From Oscillospiraceae bacterium (GTDB lineage: Bacteria > Bacillota > Clostridia > Oscillospirales > Ruminococcaceae), in NCBI GenBank assembly GCA_900768105.1, contig CAAGBQ010000120.1:1-24948 (forward strand): a DNA stretch of 24,948 bases, read 5' to 3'. The notes under the pieces are model-generated. The model was given only the letters and a program-made list of their open reading frames with translations, did no database searches and was not told the DNA's origin. Positions 14,223 through 22,184 of the stretch are shown in pieces (the stretch's first letter is position 1; every line of letters begins with the position of its first letter). A program made the position numbers and the translations under genes.

Positions 14223-15524
14223 TTATTTTATAATTCCGTAGATAAGGGGTTCTTCCGCAGGTTTTTCCCCTGCATAGGTTATTGCTTCCGAAAGAAGCCT
14301 TGCGGCTTCCGCCTCCGCGCTTTTTTTATTTGTATAAAGCACAGCTATCGTATCTCCTGCTTTAACTGCATCGCCGGTTTTCTTTTTGAGCACGATTCCT
14401 GCGGTGTGGTCAACGGAATCCGTGGTTTTTTCTCTGCCTGCGCCAAGTGCGGCGGCGGCCTTGCCTATCATTTCCGTATTCATAAAGGAAATATAGCCGC
14501 TGCCCTCCGCTTTATATTCAATTATATATTCGGCAGTACCGAGAGCTTCGGGTTTATCAATAAATTCGGTGTTTCCGCCCTGTGCGGCAATCCATTCTCT
14601 GAATTTGGCGAGGGCTGCTCCGCCGCGGATGCTTTCATAAACCCGTTTTTCGCTTTCTTCATGGCTCCAGCCATAGCAAAGCGAAAGCAGAGTTGAGGCA
14701 AGTGCAACGCAAACTCCGTCAAAATCGGGGACCTCATTTCCTTTAAGCACGGAAACCGCCTCCAGCACCTCCAGAGAATTGCCTATTGCGCAGCCGAGCG
14801 GACGGTCCATATTGGTAATTACAGCGGCAATATTTTTGCCAAAGCTTTTGCCGATGCTCACCATCTTTTCGGCAAGCTTTCTGCCCTGCTCCTCCGTTTT
14901 CATAAAGGCTCCGCTGCCGATTTTAACATCAAGCACAATATTATGCGCACCGGCCGCAAGCTTTTTGCTCATAATGCTTGAGGCAATAAGCGGAATGCTG
15001 TCCACCGTTGCGGTAACATCGCGGAGAGCATAAAGCTTTTTATCTGCCGGAGCAAGATTAGCGGTGGAACCGATTACCGCAACGCCGGTATTATGCACCT
15101 GCTCGAAAAATTCCTTCGGCGCTATTGATGTTTTAAATCCGGGTATGGATTCAAGCTTATCCACCGTTCCTCCGGTATGGCCAAGTCCTCTGCCGGACAT
15201 CTTTGCCATTTTGCAGCCAAGGCTTGCCATAACCGGTGCCACAACAAGGCTTGTTTTATCTCCAACTCCGCCGGTGCTGTGCTTATCTACGGTAAATTCA
15301 CCGAATTCGGAAAGGTCGACCATATCTCCGGAATGCATCATTGCTTTTGTAAGCACCGCTGTTTCTTCATCGTCCATTCCGGAAAAATAAATTGCCATTA
15401 AAAGCGCGGAGATTTGATAGTCCGGAATTTCGCCTTTTGTATATCCGGAAATAAAAAATTCTATCTCTTCCGAAGAAAGCTTTTCTCCGTTGCGTTTTTT
15501 TTCAATTATATCGTACATCCGCAT
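14223..15524 (-). CDS. pdp: Pyrimidine-nucleoside phosphorylase
   Basis: 433-residue phosphorylase splitting uridine, deoxyuridine and thymidine to bases and (deoxy)ribose-1-phosphate. Signature stretches: VDKHSTGGVGDKTSLVVAP (phosphate site), KMSGRGLGHTGGTVDKLESIPGF, and IASSIMSKKLAAGAHNIVLDVK (sugar/base site). The C-terminal alpha/beta domain runs from about 345 (SGYISFMNTEMIGKAA, VDHTAGIVLKKK). The length matches Firmicute Pdp (about 433). Start ATG 15524 (MRMYDIIEKKRNG) has AGGAGC 11 bases upstream; an in-frame ATG further up would overlap the deoD stop. It lies 19 bases after deoD and before udk. Confidence 0.94.
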   Translation of the reverse strand: MRMYDIIEKKRNGEKLSSEEIEFFISGYTKGEIPDYQISALLMAIYFSGMDDEETAVLTKAMMHSGDMVDLSEFGEFTVDKHSTGGVGDKTSLVVAPVMASLGCKMAKMSGRGLGHTGGTVDKLESIPGFKTSIAPKEFFEQVHNTGVAVIGSTANLAPADKKLYALRDVTATVDSIPLIASSIMSKKLAAGAHNIVLDVKIGSGAFMKTEEQGRKLAEKMVSIGKSFGKNIAAVITNMDRPLGCAIGNSLEVLEAVSVLKGNEVPDFDGVCVALASTLLSLCYGWSHEESEKRVYESIRGGAALAKFREWIAAQGGNTEFIDKPEALGTAEYIIEYKAEGSGYISFMNTEMIGKAAAALGAGREKTTDSVDHTAGIVLKKKTGDAVKAGDTIAVLYTNKKSAEAEAARLLSEAITYAGEKPAEEPLIYGIIK

Positions 15525-15543
15525 GATAAAAATTGCTCCTGTC

Positions 15544-16290
15544 TTATCCAAGCTTTGCCGCTGTTTTCAGTGCAAGCGTTATCATTGTATCAAAAGAGGT
15601 TTGGCGTTCCTCCGAAGAAAGAGATTCTCCGGTAACAAGGTTATCCGAAACCGTGCAAACGCAAAGTCCTCTTTTTCCTGCTCTGGCAGCGTTCATATAA
15701 AGTGCGGCAGCTTCCATTTCCTCCGCAAGAACACCCATTTTTGCCCAGCGTTCGCGATTTGTAAGGCCGCTTCCGTCGTTGTGCGGTTCGTCCTTATAAA
15801 AAACATCGGAGGAAAGAATATTGCCTACCTTTATGCTTACGCCCATCTCCATTCCGATTTTAACGCAGGTATTGAGCATATCGTAATCTGCAATGGGAGC
15901 GAAGGTTCCGGGAATATCGAACGATTTTGCATATGCAGAATCCGTGCAGGCCCCCATAGCGACAACCACATCGTTTACTTTTACTTTTTCGGTCATTCCG
16001 CCGGCGGAACCGACACGGATTATGTTTTCTACTCCAAAGAAATTAAACAGCTCGTAGCTGTATATGCCGATTGCGGGCATTCCCATCCCGCTTGCCATAA
16101 CGGTAACCGGTACGCCGTCATAAAGGCCGGTATAGCCGTTCACTCCGCGGACATTATTTACAAGCTTCGGATTTTCAAGATAATTTTCAGCAATAAACTT
16201 TGCCCGAAGCGGATCGCCGGGCATGAGCACGGTTTTTGCAAAATCCTCCGGCACTGCGTTAATATGTGGGGTCGGGTACGGTTTGTTCAT
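15544..16290 (-). CDS. deoD: DeoD-type purine nucleoside phosphorylase
   Basis: 248-residue hexameric-type phosphorylase of purine (deoxy)nucleosides. Motifs present: TVLMPGDPLRAK near residue 20, VTVMASGMGMPA, IRVGSAGG, SSDVFY, EMEAAALY (purine/ribose-binding Glu region) and the catalytic Asp of CTVSDNL near 217. Length is as expected (about 235-250). The start overlaps the tdk stop by four bases (ATGA), and pdp begins 19 bases later, so it is co-transcribed with both. It would convert imported purine nucleosides to free bases for re-use by phosphoribosyltransferases (not in the window). Confidence 0.95.
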   Translation of the reverse strand: MNKPYPTPHINAVPEDFAKTVLMPGDPLRAKFIAENYLENPKLVNNVRGVNGYTGLYDGVPVTVMASGMGMPAIGIYSYELFNFFGVENIIRVGSAGGMTEKVKVNDVVVAMGACTDSAYAKSFDIPGTFAPIADYDMLNTCVKIGMEMGVSIKVGNILSSDVFYKDEPHNDGSGLTNRERWAKMGVLAEEMEAAALYMNAARAGKRGLCVCTVSDNLVTGESLSSEERQTSFDTMITLALKTAAKLG

Positions 16291-16880
16291 ATCTCTTCCT
16301 CCTTATTTTTCTGTGCCGCAATGCGCTTTTTCCAACATTTATGGCACATTGCAATATATCTGTCGTTTCCTCCGATGCAAATTTGGTCTCCGGAAGTAAC
16401 GATATTTCCGTTATCATCCATACGAGCGTTTACCGTGGCCTTTGCGCCGCAGTCACATATTGTTTTGATCTCCTGAATGGAATCCGCAACTTCAAAAAGG
16501 CGACGGCTTCCCGGGAAAAGTTGTGTTATAAAATCCGTGCGCAAACCGAAGCACATAACCGGCACACCCATATCGTCAACTATATCGCGCAGCTCGTCAA
16601 TCTGCTCCGGAGTAAAAAACTGGCACTCGTCGCCGATTATTACATCACAGTCGCCATGCTTTGCAAAAAGCTCCTTTATGCTGTCGCCGGAGGCAATCTC
16701 CTCTGCCGAAGCAAAAAGCCCTATTCTTGATTTTATAATATTTGCGCCGTCGCGGGTATCGGTCATCGGCTTTATCAGCCAAACCTTCATTCCCCGTTCC
16801 TCATAATTATACTTTGCAATAAGCGCCTGGGCGGATTTTGAGCTTCCCATAGCGCCGTATTTAAAATAGAGCTTTGCCAC
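16287..16880 (-). CDS. tdk: Thymidine kinase, type II
   Basis: 197 residues; type II (tetrameric) thymidine kinase making dTMP. Walker A GAMGSSKS is at 9-16, the DGANIIKSR region follows, then EDECQF-like GDECQFF (catalytic Glu), lasso loop, and zinc-binding CDCG and CHKCW. The start is the GTG at 16880, nine bases after AGGGGA; an ATG three codons upstream touches the ribosome site directly and is less likely, and family members begin M-A-K-L-Y-F. First gene of the salvage operon (tdk-deoD-pdp-udk); its stop overlaps deoD by four bases. Expression comes from an extended -10 promoter 90 bases upstream. Confidence 0.94.
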   Translation of the reverse strand: MAKLYFKYGAMGSSKSAQALIAKYNYEERGMKVWLIKPMTDTRDGANIIKSRIGLFASAEEIASGDSIKELFAKHGDCDVIIGDECQFFTPEQIDELRDIVDDMGVPVMCFGLRTDFITQLFPGSRRLFEVADSIQEIKTICDCGAKATVNARMDDNGNIVTSGDQICIGGNDRYIAMCHKCWKKRIAAQKNKEEEI

Positions 16881-16965
16881 AATAACCATTCCCCTGTCGG
16901 ATTATATTTTTGCCGCCCGTTTTTTATACTTTCGCAAGCGCAGCCTTTGCCAACGCATTTTTTAT

Positions 16966-16994
16966 ATTATAGCACATATACCCCGCTTTGAACA
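16966..16994 (-). promoter_or_regulatory. Promoter of the tdk-deoD-pdp-udk operon
   Basis: Minus strand TATAAT (16966-16971) preceded by TGC (extended -10) with a weak TGTTCA -35 17 bases further up. A leader of about 80 bases follows before the GTG start. No regulator gene adjoins; LysR upstream has no obvious terminator, so read-through is possible. Confidence 0.6.
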
Positions 16995-17033
16995 GTACAT
17001 AAATATCGAAAATTTTATGCTTTACTTTATACA

Positions 17034-17948
17034 TTATAATTTAATGCTTGTTTTTGCCGCCTTTATTTTAGCTTCGGCAAGGGATATAAAATAGCCCCAG
17101 CTTTCCTTCAATTTTTCTTTGTGAGTTATAACCCCATAAACGAGCTTTTGGTTTTCGATTATAGGAACGCAGGAAAGCCCGATTAGCTCGGCATATTCCG
17201 GAATACAGTACCCGAGAAGAATAGCTACTCCGTAGCCGGATTTTGCAAGGGACATCATCATTCGGTCGTCGTCGCAATGTATATCTTTGCTGTGAAGCTC
17301 GTGCAGTTGGATAAGCCTTGTTACCGGATTTCCCGTATTAAACGGAACATAGGCGCTGCCCATAGCGATGATTATATCATTCTCAAGTTCCTCAAAGGAT
17401 ATTTGTGAAAGCGTTGCAATTCTGTGTTCCTTTGTCACAACGGCAAAACCGTCTTTGCGGCAAAATTTATGAAATATGTAGTCGCTCTTTTTTCTGCGAA
17501 GGAGCATATTGTCCGTCACAAACACAATGTCAAGCTGATTTTGCTCAAACATATCAATTATTTTATCAAAATTGCCTATTTCAATATCCGGACGAATATT
17601 AGGATATTTAAGTCTGAATTTTGCAAAAACCGATGTAAGGGCAACCATTTCCGCATGGGATGTACAGCCGATTCTCAGTATTTCAAAATCCCGTTCCGTA
17701 TTTATTTGGTACATAACCGCATCCAGCTTCATAAGCAGGTCCTTTGCAACCGGATAGAATGTCTGCCCCGCCTGCGTTACCTTAACGGAGTGCTTATCCC
17801 TTACAAAAAGTTTAACACCCAGTTCTCCCTCCAAATACTTGATATGGTGCGTCACCGTCGGCACCGAAAAATACAGTTCATCTGCCGCTTTTGTAAAGCT
17901 TAACTTCTCCGCAACCGCAACAAAGCACTTTAGCTTCTGCATATCCAT
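17034..17948 (-). CDS. LysR-family transcriptional regulator
   Basis: 304 residues. N-terminal winged helix (1-60): MDMQKLKCFVAVAEKLSFTKAADELYFSVPTVTHHIKYLEGELGVKLF is the standard LysR pattern, though PTVTHH replaces the usual PALSRQ turn. From about 90 a two-lobe ligand-binding domain (ILRIGCTSHAEM, DIVFVTDNM, KSGYGVAILLGY). ATG start with AAGGAGG eight bases upstream. It is divergent from a dehydrogenase/transporter pair, the classical arrangement for a LysR activator of a small catabolic operon, and its own -10/-35 overlap the dyads at 17991-18015, implying autoregulation. Effector unknown; a substrate or CoA ester of the adjacent pathway is the natural guess. Confidence 0.92.
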   Translation of the reverse strand: MDMQKLKCFVAVAEKLSFTKAADELYFSVPTVTHHIKYLEGELGVKLFVRDKHSVKVTQAGQTFYPVAKDLLMKLDAVMYQINTERDFEILRIGCTSHAEMVALTSVFAKFRLKYPNIRPDIEIGNFDKIIDMFEQNQLDIVFVTDNMLLRRKKSDYIFHKFCRKDGFAVVTKEHRIATLSQISFEELENDIIIAMGSAYVPFNTGNPVTRLIQLHELHSKDIHCDDDRMMMSLAKSGYGVAILLGYCIPEYAELIGLSCVPIIENQKLVYGVITHKEKLKESWGYFISLAEAKIKAAKTSIKL

Positions 17949-17976
17949 ACTTTTTCCGCCTCCTTATTCCGTTTTT

Positions 17977-18015
17977 ATTATACATCACTTATTAGAATTT
18001 GTCTAATACTATTAG
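17977..18015. promoter_or_regulatory. LysR-type operator dyads and lysR promoter
   Basis: Two overlapping dyads lie in the divergent region: ATTAGA-ATTTG-TCTAAT (17991-18007) and CTAATA-C-TATTAG (18003-18015), the first fitting T-N11-A. On the minus strand TAGACA, 17 bases, TATAAT (17977-17982) is a good lysR promoter with its -35 inside the dyad. No clear plus-strand promoter is evident, as expected for activator dependence. Confidence 0.72.
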
Positions 18016-18087
18016 CCGATTTCAAAGAACAAATCCCATAGATGTGTGATATATTTTTAACAAAGAAACACGAAAGGGATGTGCAAA

Positions 18088-19065
18088 TTGAGTAAAAATT
18101 TCAGCGATTATAAAATTCTTGTAGTCGGCGCAGGCGTTATGGGCAGAAGCATTGCCCAGGTTTTCTCCGCAAAGGGGCTTACAGTTTATATGACCGACCT
18201 TAAACAGGAATATCTTGATTCCGCATTGGTTCAAATTGATAATGCAATTGATATTCTTATTAAGAATGAAATGGCGGACGAAGGCTATCGCGCCGCAGTC
18301 AAAAAGAATCTCCATACCATGACAAACGACGGCATCCCGTCCGTCGGGCAGGAAATCGACTGCGCCTTCGAAGTTATCTTTGAAGACAAGGAAGCAAAAA
18401 AAGCAATCTATAAGCTGCTTAACGAAAGCTGCCGTCCGGACTGCATTTTTGCAAGCAACACCTCCGGAATGGATGTTTTTTCCGTTTGCGACGGTGTTAT
18501 CGACAATCCGGAAAGACTTATCATCACCCACTGGTTCAACCCGCCCCACCTTATGAAGCTCATTGAGGTCGTAAAAGGGCCGAAGACCTCCGACGAAGTA
18601 ACCGCCACCGTTCGCAGGCTGCTTGAGTTTGCAGATAAAAAGCCCGCCGTGCTCAACTATTTTGTTCCCGGATTTATTGTAAACCGTATTGCCACCGTTA
18701 TTAACAGAGAGCTTTATTATATGATAGATAACGGCTGGATAAGTGCGCAGGACGCGGAAAATGCAATCAGATATACCGATGGTCTCCGCTATGGATTTGA
18801 AGGTCCTATCGCAATCTGGGACTTTGTCGGTCTTAAAATTCCCGCAACCGTTGCAAAGGGCGTTCTGCCTTCTCTTTGCAACGATACGGACTGCATCCCG
18901 CTTGCCGAAAAGCTGATTGCCGAAGGCAAAACCGGTGTTGCGGTTGGAGAAGGACTGCTTAAATATCCTTCCGCGCAGGAATATGTTGAAAAGCGCAGCC
19001 GCCGCATTATCCAAATGACAAAGATTCTTGAGGAATACGACAGGGAGGATTCCAACAATGGATGA
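18088..19065 (+). CDS. 3-hydroxyacyl-CoA dehydrogenase family protein
   Basis: 325-residue NAD-dependent dehydrogenase of the 3HCDH family: Rossmann domain with GAGVMG at 14-19, substrate-phosphate/active-site S123-N124 (ASNTS), catalytic pair H148 and E160 (ITHWFNPPHLMKLIEVVKG), then the C-terminal 3HCDH domain (about 183-310: YFVPGFIVNRIATVINRE, GLRYGFEGPIAIWDFVGL). The HWFNPPHL form resembles the hydroxy-acid branch (L-gulonate or carnitine dehydrogenases) as much as 3-hydroxybutyryl-CoA dehydrogenase (HFFNP), so CoA dependence is uncertain. The start is the TTG at 18088, nine bases after AAAGGG; the ATG at 18079 abuts that site. Overlaps the OFA transporter by eight bases; first gene of the LysR-linked operon. 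Confidence 0.85.
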   Translation: MSKNFSDYKILVVGAGVMGRSIAQVFSAKGLTVYMTDLKQEYLDSALVQIDNAIDILIKNEMADEGYRAAVKKNLHTMTNDGIPSVGQEIDCAFEVIFEDKEAKKAIYKLLNESCRPDCIFASNTSGMDVFSVCDGVIDNPERLIITHWFNPPHLMKLIEVVKGPKTSDEVTATVRRLLEFADKKPAVLNYFVPGFIVNRIATVINRELYYMIDNGWISAQDAENAIRYTDGLRYGFEGPIAIWDFVGLKIPATVAKGVLPSLCNDTDCIPLAEKLIAEGKTGVAVGEGLLKYPSAQEYVEKRSRRIIQMTKILEEYDREDSNNG

Positions 19066-20290
19066 ATTTAAAAAAACAGACAGCAAAAGAACGCTGTATT
19101 TTGTATATTGCCTTATCGGAGCATTTTTTGTGGGACTTGCATATACCTGGTCCGTGCTCCAATCGCCGTTTATTGCACAGCTTGGCGGCGACACCGTTAA
19201 GTCCACTGTTGTTCTTTGCTATACCGTAACCGTTCTTTCTTCCACCATGAGTCCCTCCGTTTTCGGCGGATTTATCAAAAAGCTTGGCACAAAAAAGACC
19301 ATGGCTCTTGGCAGCATACTGTTTGGTCTTGGCTACATAGTTTCCGGTTTTACCACCTCCATGCCGCTTTTCTTCATCGCCTTCGGCCTTGGCACCGGTA
19401 TCGGCTCCGGCTTTATTTACCCCACTATTATGGGATATATGGCAAATCTCTTTCCCGATAAACGCGGTTCCGTTTCCGGCGTAATCGCCGGTGTTTACGG
19501 CGGTGCTTCCATTGTACTTTCTCCCCTGCTTGCAAATATGATTGCCGCAAAGGACATAAAATTTGCCCTTACCGTTGCGGGCGGCGTTGCCCTTATCGTT
19601 ATCTTCGCCGTTGCAATGCTCATCCGTCCCGTTCCCGCAGGATATGTTGAATACAAATGCGGCGCGGCAAGCGGCGCAAAAAAAGCTTCCAAATCCGTTT
19701 ATGACCTCAACCGCGGTCAAATGGTAAAAACCGCACTGTTCTATGTTGCAATTATTGCATTTGCCTTTGGCTGCACCTCCGGAATGATGGTAATCAGCCA
19801 GGTTTCCTCCATTATGCAGGAAAGCTTTGCACTTTCCGCAACCCAAGCCGCCGTTTATGTTTCCATAATGTCCTTTATGAGTATGTCCGGCCGCTTTATT
19901 TGGGGTATTGTTACCGACCACTTTGATAAATATATAACCCTCAGCATTATCTGCGGACTTCCGATAATTGCAATGGGCGTGCTCTCCGTTTCAAGCTCCA
20001 TGGTGCTCACTGTGGTTTGCCTTGGCGTAACCGCGCTTTGCTACGGCGGCTTTGGCAGCACTATCACGCCTATCACCGCAGATCTTTTCGGTTCCGCCCA
20101 TGTTACCGAAAACTACGGCGTTATGTACCTTGCCTTCGGATTTGCCGGACTTATCGGCCCGCAAATTGCCGTTAAATTAAGCAGCGGAGGAGATTATTCC
20201 AAAGCGTTCCTTGCGGCGTGTGTAATATCCGTTATTGCGTTTGCAATGGCGCTTATCGTCCGCAAAAAGGTCAGAGCCATCAACGGATAA
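19058..20290 (+). CDS. OFA-family MFS transporter
   Basis: 410-residue, about 12 transmembrane-segment major facilitator of the oxalate/formate antiporter-like group. Opening sequence RTLYFVYCLIGAFFVGLAYTWSVL and the GIGSGFIYPTIMGYMANLFPDKRGSVSGVIAGVYGGAS motif at the central loop (about 110-150) are family typical. The second half begins near 215 (VKTALFYVAIIAFAFG). ATG 19058 has GGGAGG nine bases upstream, and it overlaps the dehydrogenase stop by eight bases, so both proteins come from one message. The transport substrate is not fixed by sequence; a carboxylate processed by the dehydrogenase (a hydroxy acid or its product) is the simple inference. Expressed under the divergent LysR gene. 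Confidence 0.9.
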   Translation: MDEFKKTDSKRTLYFVYCLIGAFFVGLAYTWSVLQSPFIAQLGGDTVKSTVVLCYTVTVLSSTMSPSVFGGFIKKLGTKKTMALGSILFGLGYIVSGFTTSMPLFFIAFGLGTGIGSGFIYPTIMGYMANLFPDKRGSVSGVIAGVYGGASIVLSPLLANMIAAKDIKFALTVAGGVALIVIFAVAMLIRPVPAGYVEYKCGAASGAKKASKSVYDLNRGQMVKTALFYVAIIAFAFGCTSGMMVISQVSSIMQESFALSATQAAVYVSIMSFMSMSGRFIWGIVTDHFDKYITLSIICGLPIIAMGVLSVSSSMVLTVVCLGVTALCYGGFGSTITPITADLFGSAHVTENYGVMYLAFGFAGLIGPQIAVKLSSGGDYSKAFLAACVISVIAFAMALIVRKKVRAING

Positions 20291-20321
20291 AAGCCATTTT
20301 ATATTCCCAACAAAAAACCGC

Positions 20322-20358
20322 AAAAAGCTCCGTGCCAATTTTGAGCACAGAGCTTTTT
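20322..20358 (+). terminator. Terminator after the OFA transporter
   Basis: AAAAAGCTCCGTGC (20322-20335) and GCACAGAGCTTTTT (20345-20358), one mismatch, 9-base loop containing AATTTTGA. Confidence 0.85.
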
Positions 20359-20364
20359 GTAACG

Positions 20365-20400
20365 CTGTTTTGAGCACGGCAAGCATTTAAAATGTTTTTT
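20365..20400. other. Degenerate hairpin remnant with TTTGAGCACGG
   Basis: Between the two terminators sits an unpaired TTTTGAGCACGGC (20367-20379), then AAGCATTT/AAATGTTT and T7. It looks like a decayed terminator or an extra copy of the motif shared by the neighbouring hairpins. Confidence 0.4.
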
Positions 20401-20406
20401 TGGAGC

Positions 20407-20440
20407 AAAGAGCGGTGCTCAAAAATGAGCACCGCTCTTT
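20407..20440. terminator. Terminator after the M32 carboxypeptidase gene
   Basis: Perfect 15-bp stem AAAGAGCGGTGCTCA (20407-20421) with TGAGCACCGCTCTTT (20426-20440); it lies 12 bases from the stop at 20452, read on the minus strand. Confidence 0.88.
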
Positions 20441-20451
20441 ATTGCATCCAA

Positions 20452-21957
20452 TCAAAGCTTATAAATGTCGCTGTATTTTTTCTCAAGATAATCGGTGTAA
20501 TATTTCGGGTCAAAGGGCGCGCCGCAGGCCTTCTCAAAAATAACATCCGGATCATACATACTTGCGTACTGATAAATACGCTTGCCAAGCCAGTCGGAAA
20601 TCGGCTTCAGCGTGCCGGAGGCACAAACCGCGTCAACATCAATATCCTCTTTCATCTTTGCAAGCATCTGTGCACCGTATGCGCTGCCGAGAGCATAGGA
20701 AGGGAAATAGCCCATATCGCCGCCGGACCAGTGAGAATCCTGAAGGCAGCCATGGGTATCGTCCGGAACATCAACTCCGAGATATTCCTTATAAAGGCGG
20801 TTCCATTCGGCAGGAATTTCATCAACGGTAAGTTCGCCCGCAAACATTTTCTTTTCAATCTCGTAACGAACCATAACATGAAGCGCATATGTAAGCTCGT
20901 CCGCTTCCGTTCTGATTAACGAAGGCTGCGCTTTGTTTATCATTTCATAAAAGCTGCGGGGAGAAATTCCGCCAAGCTGCTCCGGAAAAAGCTCTTGAAG
21001 CTTCGGAAGAATCGCTGCGGTAAAAGCTTCGCTTCTTCCGATAAGGTTTTCAAAAAAGCGGGACTGGCTTTCATGAATAGCCATAGAAACACCGCCGGCA
21101 ACAACAGTATATTTATGCTCGTCCGCGCCGCCAAGCTCATAAAGAGCGTGCCCGCTTTCGTGAATTACGGAGTACATGGAAGAAGCGACATTGTCCTTAT
21201 AGTAATGGGTTGTAATGCGCACATCGTCTTTTGTAAACTCAAGGGTAAAGGGGTGCTCCGTTTCGCCGCAGTTGCAGTGATTGGGGTCAACGCCCATATA
21301 ATTCATCACATACTCGGTAACAAGCTTTTGCTTTTCTATCGGGAAATCTCCGAAAAGCGGCGAATCGTCAATTTGGGGCTTTTCTCCGATTTTGTGGATA
21401 AGCGGAACGATATGTGCGCGAAGGGTTTTAAAGAACTCATCGCATTTTTCCATATTCAGCCCGCGCTCATAGATGTTAAGCTGAACATCATAAGGCTTTT
21501 CTTCCGGCTTATAGTATTTTGCAAAGCGGATTTTGTAATCAAAAAGCTCTTTAAGATAGGGCTTAAAGGACTCGTAGTCATTTTCCTTCTTTGCCTTGTA
21601 CCAAACATAGCTTGCTTTGCTGACAGCCTTCTGATACGCGACATATTCCTCTGCGGGAATGTTTTTTGTAAAGTCATAATCGCGGAGCAAAAGCTCAACT
21701 TCCCTGTTCTGATGTTCGGAAAGCTCGCCGGCGTGTGCCTTCAGGTATTCCAAAAGCTCTATGGTTTCTTTGGAGGTGGTAAGCGCATACTCATATTCCG
21801 AAAGTATGCCAAGCGCCTCGCTTCTGCCCTCTTCGGTGTCGCGCGGGGCAACGGTCACGCCGTCAAGATAAATTGACGAGGTGGCGTAGTGAAACGCAAA
21901 CATCTTTTTTTGCAGCTCCGCAAGCTGCTCTGTCTTTTGTTTAAGCTCTTCTGTCAT
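20452..21957 (-). CDS. M32 family carboxypeptidase
   Basis: 501-residue zinc metallocarboxypeptidase of family M32 (Taq carboxypeptidase type), cytosolic, releasing C-terminal residues from peptides. HESGH (HEXXH) is at 266-270; the family-specific downstream zinc Glu lies in the VSMAIHESQSRFFENLIGRS segment (about 295-305), and IRTEADELTYALHVMVRYEIEK (about 355-376) is the M32 signature. Length agrees with the family (about 500). ATG 21957 has AAGGAG nine bases upstream; an upstream in-frame ATG at 22014 falls in the promoter. A good -35/-10 lies just upstream and a perfect terminator downstream, so it is monocistronic. No signal peptide. Confidence 0.95.
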   Translation of the reverse strand: MTEELKQKTEQLAELQKKMFAFHYATSSIYLDGVTVAPRDTEEGRSEALGILSEYEYALTTSKETIELLEYLKAHAGELSEHQNREVELLLRDYDFTKNIPAEEYVAYQKAVSKASYVWYKAKKENDYESFKPYLKELFDYKIRFAKYYKPEEKPYDVQLNIYERGLNMEKCDEFFKTLRAHIVPLIHKIGEKPQIDDSPLFGDFPIEKQKLVTEYVMNYMGVDPNHCNCGETEHPFTLEFTKDDVRITTHYYKDNVASSMYSVIHESGHALYELGGADEHKYTVVAGGVSMAIHESQSRFFENLIGRSEAFTAAILPKLQELFPEQLGGISPRSFYEMINKAQPSLIRTEADELTYALHVMVRYEIEKKMFAGELTVDEIPAEWNRLYKEYLGVDVPDDTHGCLQDSHWSGGDMGYFPSYALGSAYGAQMLAKMKEDIDVDAVCASGTLKPISDWLGKRIYQYASMYDPDVIFEKACGAPFDPKYYTDYLEKKYSDIYKL

Positions 21958-21990
21958 TCTTTTTTCTCCTTTTCTGTTTGCTATATAGCA

Positions 21991-22019
21991 AGTATATTTC
22001 TTTACGCAGAACAAGTCAA
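21991..22019 (-). promoter_or_regulatory. Promoter of the M32 carboxypeptidase gene
   Basis: Minus strand TTGACT (22014-22019), 17 bases, TATACT (21991-21996), about 35 bases before the ATG. Confidence 0.75.
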
Positions 22020-22088
22020 TAAATAATGCAATTAAAATTTATATTTATACGAAGGCGGCTTCGCCGCAGCCGCAAAAAGGCAAAAGAA

Positions 22089-22129
22089 CAAAACCCCCTT
22101 TTCACCTGACCGGTGAAAAGGGGGTTTTG
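22089..22129. terminator. Strong terminator after the beta-propeller gene
   Basis: A perfect 18-bp stem: CAAAACCCCCTTTTCACC (22089-22106) and its complement (22112-22129) with a 5-base TGACC loop. It is about 55 bases past the stop of the propeller gene; T-rich arms follow on either strand. Confidence 0.85.
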
Positions 22130-22184
22130 CCGCTGTTTGCAATAAAAAAATTAAGAAAGAAGAAGTTGTATTCCGATTTAGCTG

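Noticed and set aside
16902..16958. 18-codon leader peptide in the tdk leader (ATG at 16958, rich in Arg and Lys)
   Set aside because: It would begin about seven bases after the -10, i.e. near the transcription start, with no ribosome site. The leader shows no run of a single regulatory amino acid or clear terminator/antiterminator pair.
18022..19206. Minus-strand frame of 394 codons opposite the dehydrogenase, and another at 19007-19921
   Set aside because: These are shadows of the 3HCDH and OFA genes; the translated proteins are low-complexity (Gly/Asn/His-rich) with no recognisable domain, and reading starts fall inside the opposite gene.
22030..22085. GC-rich hairpin (GCGGC-TTC-GCCGC) in the gap before the M32 gene
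   Set aside because: Five base pairs only and not adjacent to a T-run; the larger hairpin at 22089-22129 accounts for termination.
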